DNA of 64,000 nucleotides from Ashinkailepas kermadecensis (taxonomy: Eukaryota; Arthropoda; Thecostraca; Neolepadidae): contig JAOTOM010004676.1 in NCBI GenBank assembly GCA_034440615.1, forward strand, positions 186,001 to 250,000, read 5' to 3'. The notes beneath the pieces are model-generated. The model saw only the letters and a program-made list of their open reading frames with translations, made no database searches and had not been told where the DNA came from. Shown here piece after piece: positions 46,480 to 58,755 of the stretch. The translations under genes were made by a program, and so were the position numbers. How positions within the stretch are numbered: the first letter of the stretch is position 1; each line of letters starts with the position of its first letter.

Positions 46480-46700
46480 GCCCCTGCTGACTTACCCCGG
46501 CCCCACCTCACCTCTGCTGACTTACCCCGACCCTACCTCACCCCTGCTGACTTACCTCGACCCTACCTCACCTCTGCTAACTTACCCCGACCCCACCTCA
46601 CCCCTGCTGACTTACCCCGACCTCATCTCACCTCTGCTGACTTACCCCGACCCCACCTCTTCCCTGCTGATTTACCCCAACCCCACCCGGCCCCGTTCAT
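46480..46700 (+). repeat. 30-bp minisatellite
   Basis: Unit GCTGACTTACCCCGACCCCA then CCTCACCTCT, about seven units. It encodes a ten-residue repeat (PHLTSADLPR) in one frame. Confidence 0.85.
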
Positions 46701-47410
46701 TTACCCGACCACGCTCGGGACTTACCCCGATCACACGCGGCTCCCGTGGACTTACCCGAACTTCCGTTAGGTCGGCCAGGCTGATATTGTAAGCAGCGTC
46801 TCTGAAAAAGAAGCGCAGAGGATTAGCCTAATGCCGAAAGTGCGTCCTCTCGCTGTTACGCATGCTCCACCCGGCTCGAGTTGGGCCCAGGCTCAACTTC
46901 GTGTCGGGTTTATGGTGTACAGCTAATCGCATAGAAATGACAAAATTACGGGGCGCATTCCCTGGCAGCGCCTGGTTGGTCCACCATGTCACACAAGGCA
47001 CTCATGTCACGCGTGATCATGAGCGGAGGATCAGGGTTGGCAGTCAGCCAAAAGTCAGAGTTGACGCGGCGAGCGTCGTCTTTGATGCCATTCTCTCCAG
47101 TCAATACCCATCGTCTCCATGTTAAAGTCCCAGCAGCACTGGTGTGGACGGGCCACACCTGCCGCACTGCACCCTCCAACCGTGGGTGGATGGCACACGG
47201 AGGGGGAGAGAATGGGGGCAGGATAAAGGTGCTGGCGTGTGGTAGCGAAGACGGTGAACGCCCGATATGGCAGGATCGAACCTGAATAAGAAATTGTCTT
47301 TCAGCAGAGTTTCAGTAATGAAGGCGTGGCGTTTGGAAAATGGCGTTGGCGGCTGGTGTGGCCACTGTGCTGCAGGTGCACCAGATATTGATGAAGCAAG
47401 CCGTTACCTA
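46701..47410. other. Unassigned stretch
   Basis: No gene recognised. CAGGTTCGATCCTGCC on the minus strand near 47270-47285 resembles a B box, but no A box accompanies it. Confidence 0.35.
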
Positions 47411-47945
47411 GTCATAAAGTAATAAAGTCATTAAGTGTTCAGACTTAATAAGAGCCACAGGGGCCATCTCCATCTGGGTGAAGCCTGTAAAGGGAAGATA
47501 CTATAAGTCTGGACAGAAAAAAATCACCCAGCACCACAACCAATACCGCATCCTAAATTCCAAAGAAACCATCCACCAACATCCTACACACCTACGGATG
47601 GCCTATCTAGGCCTAGCCACACGATCCCGTGTAACACACGAGTGGATCGAGTGCCCCATCAATGATGTTCAGCTCCATCCATACCGTGCTTAAAGGGGCC
47701 TGCACAGTGTACACCTACTGGCATAAACCTCACGCCATCCAGCACTAATTAGAACTCTTAATAACTACGCAAAAAGATACTCAGCACGCCATCCGATACC
47801 GCATCCTAAATTCGAAACAAATTATCAACCAACATCCCACACACCTACCGATACCTATCTAGCACTATTCACTCAATTCGGCGTAACACACGCGTGGATC
47901 AAGTGACTCAGTTAAACCATTTACGGACTTAATGTTTCAGTCGCA
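47411..47945 (+). repeat. Dispersed repeat family R1, uninterrupted copy
   Basis: Matches 8351-8670 and 9578-9885. At 47445-47448 the TTAA is single, the unoccupied counterpart of the 899-bp element. Internally, CCGCATCCTAAATTC and ACATCC(C/T)ACACACCTAC blocks recur about 250 bp apart. Confidence 0.8.
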
Positions 47946-48492
47946 GATCTGGCATTACTGCAGCGAGCTGACGTGGTCCAATTGTGACGCAATCCTACCT
48001 GCAATCACAAGCACAACCAACTCGGAAAGTTACAGCACAAATGATCTAGCAGTACATTTGTCAAAAGAGACACAAATTTCCCGATGCGGACCCTAATACG
48101 TTCTGCAGATCGATCAGATCAGATCAGAACGTCCTGCTGATGTGGTGATAAAGATGAACAGACACGCACGTGCGCATTATGCCAGAATGTACGGAGAAGA
48201 TACGCGCGACTTGGTGTGTCAGTGTTCCGCATGTAACAGCCACCGATAACGCACGCGGACAGGAAACACGACAGGTGACCCACATTTAACAGCACTACAT
48301 TTTAATCGATTCGCGACTGTTAATGACGACGTCATCGTCGACTCAGGGCCACAAAGGTGATGACAGCTGGGTACCGAGCCTTGGAAACAGCACACCCCAG
48401 CGCTGTGCATCACACAGCCGGTTAGGGAAGCGAAATAATATGATTGCATATCAGGCGAGGATTATATCGGAAAAATAAACATAACCGGTTAG
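47946..48492. other. Unassigned stretch
   Basis: Nothing recognised. Confidence 0.35.
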
Positions 48493-48563
48493 CGACAATC
48501 AGCTGACGGTAATCAGCTGACGACAATCAGCTGACGACAATCAGCTGACGGTAATCAGCTGAC
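48493..48563 (+). repeat. 14-bp tandem repeat with TCAGCTGA palindromes
   Basis: CGACAATCAGCTGA / CGGTAATCAGCTGA, five units; each contains an E-box core CAGCTG. Confidence 0.85.
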
Positions 48564-48896
48564 CCCCAAGTTAACACCGGTTCAATTCAATTGGTTGGGC
48601 TCAGGCCGACAGAGCACGACGAGGAAAAGGTGCTTGAAATGTTGTTAGGAAATTGTCTTGGATATTATTGCGATGACTGGTGAAGCAAGTATTTGTACGC
48701 ACACACTGACGGCGCCAATGGCCAACACGGATACTTAGTCGTATTGTGTCGGTATTTAGTGGTCGAGAGGTGGGCTTAGGGTCAGCGTATGAAGGTCTAC
48801 TGAGCATGAGCCCTGACTAAGCTACCCCCGAGAACGTGCGACATCATTCAATACATTGTGCCAAATTTCAGAACCCGTCGGCGCATGTTCACGGTA

Positions 48897-49125
48897 TCTG
48901 ACGCCGATGTGTGATGTGCATGTGACACCGACGTGTGATGTGCATGTGACGCCGATATGTGATGTGTATGTGACGCCGATGTGTGATGTGTATGTGACGC
49001 CGATGTGTGATGTGTATGTGACACCGATGTGTGATGTGTATGTGACGCCGATGTGTGATGTGTATGTGACACCGATGTGTGATGTGCATGTGACGCCGAT
49101 GTGTGATGTGCATGTGACGCCAGGT
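48897..49125 (+). repeat. 24-bp minisatellite
   Basis: Unit TGACGCCGATGTGTGATGTG plus TATG, about nine units; one frame gives MCDVYVTP repeats. It lies 110 bp before the 72-bp array. Confidence 0.9.
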
Positions 49126-49236
49126 GATATGTGACGCCGAGTGATCAACCGTGCCCGGCCATCGGACCGGAGCCATGATGTGGTCACGAGTTCACCCCCA
49201 AGCGGACCCGCCTCCGACACTGAAGCCGTGACAAAG

Positions 49237-50980
49237 ATGTGTCACGTGGCACATAGCCGCGCCACGCCCGCACCTCTACTGAGCGGAGTCGGCTGTAGCG
49301 GCACGGCTATGTGTCACGTGGCACATAGCCGCGCCACGCCCGCACCTCTACTGAGCGGAGTCAGCTGCAGCGACAAAGCTATGTGTCACGTGGCACATAG
49401 CCGCGCCACGCCCGCACCTCTACTGAGCGGAGTCGGCTGCAGCGACAAAGCTATGTGTCACGTGGCACATAGCCGCGCCACGCCCGCACCTCTACTGAGC
49501 GGAGTCGGCTGCAGCGACAAAGCTATGTGTCACGTGGCACATAGCCGCGCCACGCACGCACCTCTACTGAGCGGAGTCGGCTGCAGCGACAAAGCTATGT
49601 GTCACGTGGCACATAGCCGTGCCACGCCCGCACCTCTACTGAGCGGAGTCGGCTGCAGCGACAAAGCTATGTGTCACGTGGCACATAGCCGCGCCACGCC
49701 CGCACCTCTACTGAGCGGAGTCGGCTGCAGCGACAAAGCTATGTGTCACGTGGCACATAGCCGCGCCACGCCCGCACCTCTACTGAGCGGAGTCGGCTGC
49801 AGCGACAAAGCTATGTGTCACGTGGCACATAGCCGTGCCACGCCCGCACCTCTACTGAGCGGAGTCGGCTGCAGCGGCACGGCTATGTGTCACGTGGCAC
49901 ATAGCCGCGCCACGCCCGCACCTCTACTGAGCGGAGTCGGCTGTAGCGGCACGGCTATGTGTCACGTGGCACATAGCCGTGCCACGCCCGCACCTCTTCT
50001 GAGCGGAGTCGGCTGTAGCGACAAAGCTATGTGTCACGTGGCACATAGCCGCGCCACGCCCGCACCTCTACTGAGCGGAGTCGGCTGCAGCGACAAAGCT
50101 ATGTGTCACGTGGCACATAGCCGTGCCACGCCCGCACCTCTACTGAGCGGAGTCGGCTGCAGCGACAAAGCTATGTGTCACGTGGCACATAGCCGCGCCA
50201 CGCCCGCACCTCTACTGAGCGGAGTCGGCTGCAGCGACAAAGCTATGTGTCACGTGGCACATAGCCGCGCCACGCCCGCACCTCTACTGAGCGGAGTCGG
50301 CTGCAGCGACAAAGCTATGTGTCACGTGGCACATAGCCGCGCCACGCCCGCACCTCTACTGAGCGGAGTCGGCTGCAGCGACAAAGCTATGTGTCACGTG
50401 GCACATAGCCGTGCCACGCCCGCACCTCTACTGAGCGGAGTCGGCTGCAGCGACAAAGCTATGTGTCACGTGGCACATAGCCGTGCCACGCCCGCACCTC
50501 TACTGAGCGGAGTCGGCTGTAGCGACAAAGCTATGTGTCACGTGGCACATAGCCGTGCCACGCCCGCACCTCTACTGAGCGGAGTCAGCTGCAGCGACAA
50601 AGCTATGTGTCACGTGGCACATAGCCGCTCCACGCACGCACCTCTACTGAGCGGAGTCGGCTGTAGCGACAAAGCTATGTGTCACGTGGCACATAGCCGT
50701 GCCACGCCCTCGCACCTCTACTGAGCGGAGTCGGCTGTAGCGACAAAGATGTGTCACGTGGCACATAGCCGTGCCACGCCCGCACCTCTACTGAGCGGAG
50801 TCGGCTGCAGCGGCACGGCTATGTGTCACGTGGCACATAGCCGCGCCACGCCCGCACCTCTACTGAGCGGAGTCGGCTGTAGCGACAAAGCTATGTGTCA
50901 CGTGGCACATAGCCGCGCCACGCCCGCACCTCTACTGAGCGGAGTCGGCTGTAGCGACAAAGCTATGTGTCACGTGGCGA
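49237..50980 (+). repeat. 72-bp array, exactly 24 full units, open in frame
   Basis: Units begin ATGTGTCACGTGGCACATAG at 49237, 49309 and every 72 bp to 50965, where a partial unit fades into other sequence. The frame is open from 49141 to 50724 and again from 50749, giving a 24-residue repeat (MCHVAHSRATPAPLLSGVGC then SDKA or SGTA). Unit 21 has two extra bases near 50710 and lacks two before 50749, so the register is kept. Each unit holds a CACGTG E-box in a near-palindrome. No promoter, signal or known domain is seen, so a gene is doubtful. Confidence 0.9.
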
Positions 50981-52392
50981 ATGCATGCAGGACGAGTCGA
51001 ACAAAGAACGGACCGAGTCGCCATCAGGCGCGCACGGTCTTGCACACGTCACGGTATAGCTGTCAATCGTTTCCGACTGGCGCACGCATGCCAGCAGACA
51101 GCTGCATTGATGTGTCACTCGCCCGGTCCGTCACTCGACGTCGCTGGCTGTCACACCGGCCGGCTCCAAGTGCAGAAAAAGGCTCCAGAAGTGGCCGAGT
51201 TTCGAACATGTAACATCGTGGCATGCAGCAGGGCAACTTCACTAGAACTGATGTGGTTGGGCCCTCCTAGCGGCCCTCGTGCTCCCTTTGCTTGCATCCA
51301 TCGGGACCTAGTCTGGCCGAGTCAAGCTGAGTTCCGTCGGGATCTCTACTGCGATCTGGGTGCGCAGTGGGACAGGTGACCTCCATAATCTTCCACCACC
51401 AACTGACCATCGGTGTTTTCTATAACCACAGCAGTGCTTTAGCGCTAAAAAATAATTTCTAACGCTATCAGCATTTGTTAGGGTGCCTTGCACAGCGCAT
51501 AGCCTGAAGCCTAACCATAGACATAGCCATTGCACAGCCTAAACATTAGTCTGTGGAGGGAAACAAACCGATCCAGATCCAGTTCCCGGTATCGTGGAGA
51601 GCGTTCCCGAGGTTTTCAGAGCATGCTCTTGCTGTCCGCACCACACGTGCGGACCACGCAAGGTGGACCTGGCCCCAGGGATGCCGCCATTGTTTGTCGA
51701 TTGCCAGAGCTCTGTCGCACGAGAGGTGCCACCAATGGTCTCGGAGCCTTCTCCAGTTTTAGCCAAGTGCAATTTCTTCAACATAGCTGCGGCTTTTACA
51801 AACCTGGAGATGCCCAATAAAATCGCGACACACAAACCCCTCAGGGAAATAATCTCCAGCCCGGATGCAATTAAGCAACGTGAGCGCTGTCAGGGTTCAT
51901 AAAACCACTGGACTGCAAATCCCGTCTCTGAACCTCCCCCACCGTCCTCTCCCCTCCCCGATTCGCGGGTGTTTTGCTGGGCCCGCATTTTGCGCTTCTT
52001 ACACAATCTGTTCGCTTGATTTGCATGGAAGCCACAGAGCGAGCGGGCCATTGTCGTGTACGCCAGGGACGCAACCATTGAGGTCAGCCATCGAGTTTTG
52101 CGCCACTTCCGGTGGCAAATGATACAGGCCGGAGCGACACTACAAAAGGCAGTCCAAAGAACGGCCGTAAAAACGGGAGCGTCATGGAACACATGCGGGC
52201 ATTCGGGGCCGCCGCGCCGCCTCGTTCTTTCCCACCACAGCGCGAGCCGTTCTCATTCGATATGCCTCGTTGCCGTCGAACACGACAGATCGGCGCGTTG
52301 TGCTGCTGGTTGCCGTCTCGGACACCTTTTTAAAACATGCCCTACCCACTTACACTGCGCATCCGAGTATAACCAGCACACTACCGGCACAG
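50981..52392. other. Unassigned stretch
   Basis: ORFs of 96-132 codons overlap on both strands without motifs. Nothing recognised. Confidence 0.35.
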
Positions 52393-52480
52393 TCACTTGT
52401 CACTTACTCGTCAGTCACTTGCTAGTCACTTGTCAGTCACTTGTCAACCACGTTTCACTTGTCAGTCACTTGTCCAAGCT
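52393..52480 (+). repeat. AGTCACTTGTC tandem repeat
   Basis: About seven irregular units of 10-12 bp. Confidence 0.75.
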
Positions 52481-52608
52481 CTTTATACGGTCCAATAGGA
52501 CGGAGACGGAGCACCGCTTTATAGTAGTTCCCGACGTACACACGCCAAGTCCGACGGGCGTGGTGGGCGCCGACACTTACCAGGCTGTCCATACATGCCA
52601 GCCATGGG

Positions 52609-52874
52609 CAGATGTAGGGGGAAGGGGCACTGGGGCCATGTCCCCATGGAAGGATGGCTCAGGCGCACCTTCCCCGCCCAACGGATTTTGTTAGCCAAAG
52701 GAGCCTGCTTCGCAGGAAAAGGCGAAAAGGCTCAGTATGCTCCAATTGCTTGCTAAGTATGCTTCAGTATGCTCGACTGCACCCGTCTTCCTCCGCTCAA
52801 TGATTTTTTTTCCGCCGAAGGTGCCCCTCCGATGAAATGTGCCCCCTCCCCATGAAAATTCCTGCATCCCCCTG
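52609..52874. mobile_element. hAT-like element of the 62164 family
   Basis: The right end inverted, CAGGGGGATGCAGGAATTTT then CATGGGGAGGGGGCAC, matches the inverted right end at 62498. The left end is CAGATGTAGGGGGAAGGGGC. No convincing target duplication. Confidence 0.5.
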
Positions 52875-53169
52875 ACACCAGCGTGACATATCACAAACCT
52901 AGCGTGACGAATTTGTGTCGGGCTTAAAAGGTTGGAACCGGCCAGTGTCTGAAAATAAGCTTTAAATACCGGTGTTCGAATGAAAAGTCGCTCTTCAAAA
53001 GAAGCTCAAGAATGCAAAACTAAAGAAATGAAAATGTCGGATTTCTATTTTTGGCCAACTTTAAAAAATCTTCCGGAATTTAGATTCCTGTTGGAGAAGC
53101 ATTTCAAACTATGCATGCACCACCATCATCATCATCATCGTCATCACACGCTGACAACGTCAAAGGACC
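52875..53169. other. Short unassigned stretch with CAT repeats
   Basis: CACCATCATCATCATCATCG near 53121 gives a histidine run in one frame. Confidence 0.4.
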
Positions 53170-55900
53170 AGTCCCCGGACTCACATTCAGTAACATCCAT
53201 TCCAATCGCAACCGCATCCCCACCGTCGAGTTAAGTTGACCACTCTCGAGATTGCATGGCAGTCGGTATCAAAACTGTCCACTGTCCGATAGCAGTCATC
53301 TCGCTCTGCACCCCACCGTCGGCTGCAGACGCCAGCCGCAGAAGACCCACTCCAGGTACCTCAGCTCGTTCTCCTCATGAGACACCTTGACGTCGATCAC
53401 GACGCCTGCGAGACCGACACAGTGTGACACCCAAGGACACGAAATTGATCAGTTTATGTCAGGCAGTGTCACTAAGCACCGGCGCCACCACTCGTCGTCA
53501 TCCGCATTACAATCCAAAGGCAGATGTTAAGCGAGTACATGTGTGTTGAATTAGCGTGCTGCTCGCCGCGACCGAGCTCCATGCTCGACTGGGCAGCCGC
53601 TGACTATTCCCGACTGAACGATCACTACCCGATCACAATCCAGCTCAGCATGGACTGGCCATTCGGTATCGTGGACACTATCCACCACACCAAATTATGC
53701 AAACCATCTTAGAACTTTAACATCACAGAACTGGACAAAATTAGACGAGTAGATGGATCTCAATCTTGCTAGTTCAGATAACTACAATATCAAGGTAAGG
53801 GAAGCAGTCATCAAGGCGCAGCATCATAATCCTCCTCCTCCCCCCCCCCCAAAAAAAAATGGGGAAACGGCTCAGTATGGACGCCTCGCAGTAGGTTCAG
53901 TATTTACGCAAACACCTGACGCGCTTCATTGTCAATTTTCTCAGGGACAAGGCTTTCAAGATCAGATGCGACAGCGCCACTCAAAGGATCACATCACAGG
54001 AGCAAGGCCTGGCACAGGGTAGCGCGCTCTCGCCGACTCTCTTCGTCATCATGAAGAACGACCTGTGTGCCGGCCAGACGGACACAACGCCACTCACTTT
54101 TCGCGGACGGAGCAGCCACTTAGACAACAACACGATGCTTCCTAAAGCCGAAAACACCATTCAGAAAGTGCTGAAAACACTGCATCAAAACGTGGGGCTT
54201 CACCCTGTCCGTAGACTACTGGAATCGGCAATCGGAGAAATAGGTCACAGTCACATGAAAATCACAATCAGTCACAGTCACATGAAAATCAGTCAGTCAC
54301 AGTCATAGTCATAGTCACAGTCACAGTCACATGAAATCGGCTTCCTTCTGGACACTTCGCATTCACGACACAGCTATCGAGCCAGAGAAAAGCATTAAGC
54401 TCTTTGGAGCTTATGTGAATCAGACTTAGCTTCAACACACACACACATGACTGATATCACAAAGCAATGCGCGAGGCGCACCAACCTCCTCCGTGCTGCA
54501 GCTATGCAGCTGCACATATTTATGTGGAGGCAGGAAAACACTAGACTGGAGGCAGGACACCAGTATTGCTCTAGAAAGCAATATTCGGCCCAGCATTGAA
54601 CACAACATCATTATCCTGAACAACATTTCGCCGTCACTGAGTAAAAATGAACAAACGCATTATAAAACGCTGCTTCAGAGCAGCAACAGGAGTACTCAGC
54701 AACACACCTACAGCTTGCCCAGTAGTGGACGCAGACATCCTTCTCCTCCAGTTCAGGACGCGATTGCCGTGACGCTACCACATCGCAATTAAATACACGG
54801 AAAATTACCCGACACAGCGTTGCTTTCCGGCTGACAAGTACGACAAAGGCCGAGTTGGACGCAAACTCCTTCCATTTAGTATCCAAATTGCCAAGGTTCT
54901 TACAGATATCAACCTCGTCATGCCAGCATCTTGACCGTCCTCAGGACCTTTCTGTAGCCACGCTCAACCAATGGTCGAGTGCTTGATCTCGGATAGGAAG
55001 TGAAGACATCACGCCCGCTGAAATTATTTCCCTCTTTTAATGGGTGCGACTCCAACAACAGCCACAGCACACTACTATCTACGGCTAGGTCAAAACACTA
55101 GCATGAAGTGGGCATCGGCATCACTGGATCCGGCTTCCAGCATTTCAGGCAAATGTGTACCAGATCAAATTTACATCTTCACTGCTGAGGAAGTCGCAAC
55201 ACTAGCCGCTGTCTGACTCCTAAAGCGAAAAAAACGTAGTCATCTGCTCAGATTTCAGATCTGCCATTCAGTCAATTAGCAGCACTCACGACTGCTCCCC
55301 CGGTCGCCAATAGATCAAATCCGACAAGCTGAGGCCCGTAACGTAAATAGCATCTGATTCATCTGAATCCAGTGTCACGTAAATATTCAAGGAAAGTAAT
55401 GGGCAGCTTGGGTTGCTAAACGAGCCCTAGCGAACACCACTTATTTCATCATGGAACATCCGGTAGACGGCTGCTCAGCCGTCCTGCAGCGCCACGTCAT
55501 CATTCTTCAGGGCCACGTCACCATCCTCATCCTCACCTCATGGAGCCAGTCTGCCTACAGATGGCCACACAAAGCCCACACCCTATGCATGGTGGTGGCC
55601 AGCATACAACACCGCACTGCCAGACAAGCAACAGCACAGTACAAGCAGGTAATGCCGTGCTAGACTGCTGTGGACTTGCCACACAAGGATGGCAATATCG
55701 GACTGATTGTCCAAAACGGCACCTCACTTGATACCATTCCACTTGCCTCGCTGCTAAGCGGTCAGCACCCACACGTTCTCCATTTACTTATTGGCTATGT
55801 CTGTGCCAACATATTGATGTCTGGGTTTTGCCAGGCTACCACCATGTGGCGACGTCAGCCCAATAACAGGAGCACGCTTCGCAACACTAGCAACACTCAA
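53170..55900 (+). pseudogene. Degraded LINE: endonuclease, reverse transcriptase and RNase H remnants
   Basis: In order: an AP-type endonuclease end near 53600 (NDHYPITIQLSM, matching the usual SDHxP box); a reverse transcriptase block near 53990-54060 (GLAQGSALSPTLFVI, then NDL); a mutated FADD box at about 54099 (FADG); KLFGAYVNQT and RRTNLLRAAAMQL near 54400-54520; then RNase H-like VVICSDFRSAIQSISSTHD at about 55236-55290. The EN-RT-RNase H order fits the I group of LINEs. Frameshifts and stops are frequent. An AGTCAC/AGTCAT microsatellite at 54244-54335 interrupts it. Beyond 55400 the match is weak and the 3' end is unclear. Confidence 0.65.
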
Positions 55901-56696
55901 GTCAGTTAACATACGCTGCACGCGCACCCAACCACTTGTAGTAATACACACCCACGGATGGTGCCGGACGCACGGACATAGCGTGTGCCCATGTGGTCTG
56001 CATGACTTGGCATAAATGTCTACCTAGCGGTGCTGTCGGACGTACATGTGCCGACCCGAGATTAACTCAGCATATAGCGACAATTGTCGCCAAGCAGTTC
56101 CATATAGACAACGCGATTTGCACTTGCCGAATACCACACTAACCCAATGCAGATGCATGATCCCGCCTCCCATGCTGACCGCATGCTTCTAACACGCAAC
56201 GGCCACCGTGAAAGGAGGTGTGGGCAATGTTCCTACCCACACGGCACGGATCCCTCGTTGCCTTTTGTGAGGAGTAGGCAATGTGCCGGCAGGCTAGAAA
56301 AATAACAACATTTCCTGAGGGCAGAATCACCACCTTCACCATGCAATCGTGAGGGGGGGCTACCGTAAAGTACCATTTATCAAGGCCGTTTAACACTCCG
56401 GAGACGGTCTCTCGCTCCTGTCTTCCGATTGGACGAGGCGCGCGCGCACGCACGTACTTTAGTGTTCTGCTCCCGTGACGTAACAGCGCACTTTATCTGC
56501 CTTCAGTAGCTATACAGGCGGCGTAAATTAACTGTATGGCCCTGCACGCACCGAAGCGCATTTTGGCTCGCTCACTCGGGCTTTCAGGGCAACTTGATTG
56601 ACTCGCCAATATATAGCATATCTTGAAACAAATAGTCGCAACACACATCTTCCATTTCCCACTTCCTGATTCTTGGACGCTTCCAGTTTGATTGGT
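55901..56696. other. Unassigned stretch
   Basis: Nothing recognised; possibly the LINE tail. Confidence 0.35.
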
Positions 56697-56704
56697 ATTT
56701 TGAG

Positions 56705-58309
56705 CATAGGCGTAGGAACGTCTCAAAAAGTGGGTGGACCATGGTCAACAGCAGGGGCGCACCCAGAAATTTCGCAAAGTACCATGGTTCAGCACTTTTG
56801 GATAGAGAACCCGATAATTTGAATAGTGAACACACCACTTTCAAGGGGGCAGGCCTAGCGGGCCCCTTAGGGGAGGAGGCAGGCCCCCTGGGCGCGTCTA
56901 TGGCTAACGCAGCAGCATGTGGCACTGAAAAAGAACTATCATCGCAGCATAAGTGCTTTCAAATTCACGCTTCTCGCTGAACATGGAACTCTTCACGACT
57001 GGTGGATTCAATAATAGGTTTATCTTCCTGCTGCAAGGGAAACCATTAGTACCTATTACTGTTCAAATACAATTTCTGCAACTTCCGCTATGTGCGTGTG
57101 TCGGGAGTGCAAGCTCATTACAGCCTCACTGATGGATATGTGGTGTGCTCTAGTTTCCATGAATGAGTATTTTACGTCACTAAGATGTCTCCCTTGTAAA
57201 TGTTCACCGATGTTGGTGAGGAGAAAGAATAAACAAGAACGTAGCTTACTTGCTGCTCCATGGCAAAAGAAGTCTCATGATTGGTGCTGGAAAGGATGAG
57301 AAACAGAAAAGACGGGTGATTGCTGGTTGCAAATTATTTGATCCAGTGTGTGACAGACCAAGATTGGCAGGCTGACAGACGGGGGAAAATAAAAACGTAA
57401 TACATAAAAATAAATTGTATGGTGTTTGTCGTCAGGGCCTAACTCCAACACATAGATGATCAGTCACCTCAATCATCTTTGTAGTACACATTGTGCACCT
57501 TAGAATATCCGCCACCTGAAACAAAATGCTACAACTACATCATGTGGCACCCGGCTGAACCGGAATGCAAGCGCTTTTTTGGGGACCGACCAGTCAGCAC
57601 AAAATAGCTGACATTTATTTTTCGGAATCTCTCTCTCTATTTTGGATGGCTCCGGCTTGATCCTCATTGAATAGATTATGGTATCAGAGTATATACTAAG
57701 CAGATATCGTTACATATACCATGAGCCCACCATCTTACCGAACCATTTCTGTTGAACGACATAATTTGAATTAAATGTTTAACGTGCTGTTAATGCCACT
57801 ACACTGTTACCCAGCTGAAGATCCACTCGGGTCAGTTGCCGTGCTCGTCATGTGCCTTCTCAGGTCACATGACAAGCATCACTCGTTACTCGTCACATCT
57901 TCAGTCTGCATATCACTCCTCATGTGACCGTGTCAGGTCGCATCATGAGCGCCTAATCCTCTCTGGGGATTCTACGCATCTGAGAGGCGTTCTCGCACTT
58001 TAACATAATATATGGTGTGAATATACATATATCTGTTGTACTACACCAACTCCTGAATTAGTTGCCTTGTTGTAGGGTTGTGTCCTTGCATGAATGACTT
58101 AAGAAATGAAGTGCTACGATGTGATATGTACAGTTTTTACTTAGTTATGAATTGCAGGGAGTTTTCATATCTTCAAATTTGTGCATGCTGCATTTTAGGA
58201 TATTTAGATGTCTCAAAAGTGGGAGGGCCAGCTACCATTGTTGCCCCCCACACACTTTGAAAAGTGGGTGGGCCATGGCCCCCTGCCTCCACCTGTTCCT
58301 ACGCTTATG
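56705..58309. mobile_element. 1.6-kb hAT-like element with perfect 8-bp target duplication
   Basis: ATTTTGAG at 56697-56704 and 58310-58317. Inverted ends are CATAGGCGTAGGAAC and GTTCCTACGCTTATG (14 of 15), with AAGTGGGTGG-CCATGG sequence just inside both ends. The interior is AT-rich with no transposase, and includes a smaller element at 56752-56902. It needs a hAT transposase in trans. Confidence 0.85.
56752..56902. mobile_element. Nested 151-bp candidate hAT-like element
   Basis: CAGGGGCGCACCCAG at the left and CTGGGCGCGTCTATG at the right pair at 11 of 15 positions. The flanks GTCAACAG and GCTAACGC agree at only 4 of 8, so the call is tentative. Confidence 0.4.
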
Positions 58310-58501
58310 ATTTTGAGCGTAGTGGCTGGAGGAGGTGAGAGCGGAAAATGTCCGATGCTGTTGGAAGGTCAGCGCGGGAAAGCCATTCCCAGCTAGGTGG
58401 AAATCCCCACCCAAACACGACAATTGTGTGACATTGGAGTCTGTTCACTGCCGCCGCCATCCTGTCTGGGCCGCCCCACCTAGAGCCACGTCTGGCCTGG
58501 T

Positions 58502-58755
58502 CACCACTGGACCGCCGGACCGGCGGCACCCTGGAGAGCTGCCAGGCAGTTGCCAGGCCGCCGCCAAGAGCGACGCGCGGCCCGGCCACCATGGACTGGT
58601 CCGCCGGACCGGCGGCACCCTGGAGAGCTGCCAGGCAGTTGACACGCCGCCGCCAAGAGCGACGCGCGGCCCGGCCACCATGGACTGGTCCGCCGGACCG
58701 GCGGCACCCTGGAGAGCTGCCAGGCAGTTGCCAGGCCGCCGCCGCGCCGTCCGGC
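58502..58755 (+). repeat. 89-bp GC-rich tandem repeat, three units
   Basis: GCCGGACCGGCGGCACCCTG and GAGCTGCCAGGCAGTTG recur every 89 bp; GCCACCATGGACTGG starts at 58585 and 58674. The self-complementary CCGCCGGACCGGCGG in each unit could form hairpins. The Kozak-like ATG contexts lead to short frames only. Confidence 0.85.

Noticed and set aside
49237..50980. CRISPR-like array
   Set aside because: The units are contiguous with no variable spacers and the setting is an animal genome.
49141..51213. A repeat-protein gene
   Set aside because: The frame is striking, but there is no signal peptide, promoter or known domain, and the array explains the openness. Kept only as a question in the findings.
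58585..58690. Kozak-like ATG starts (GCCACCATGG)
   Set aside because: They recur as part of an 89-bp tandem unit and open only short frames.
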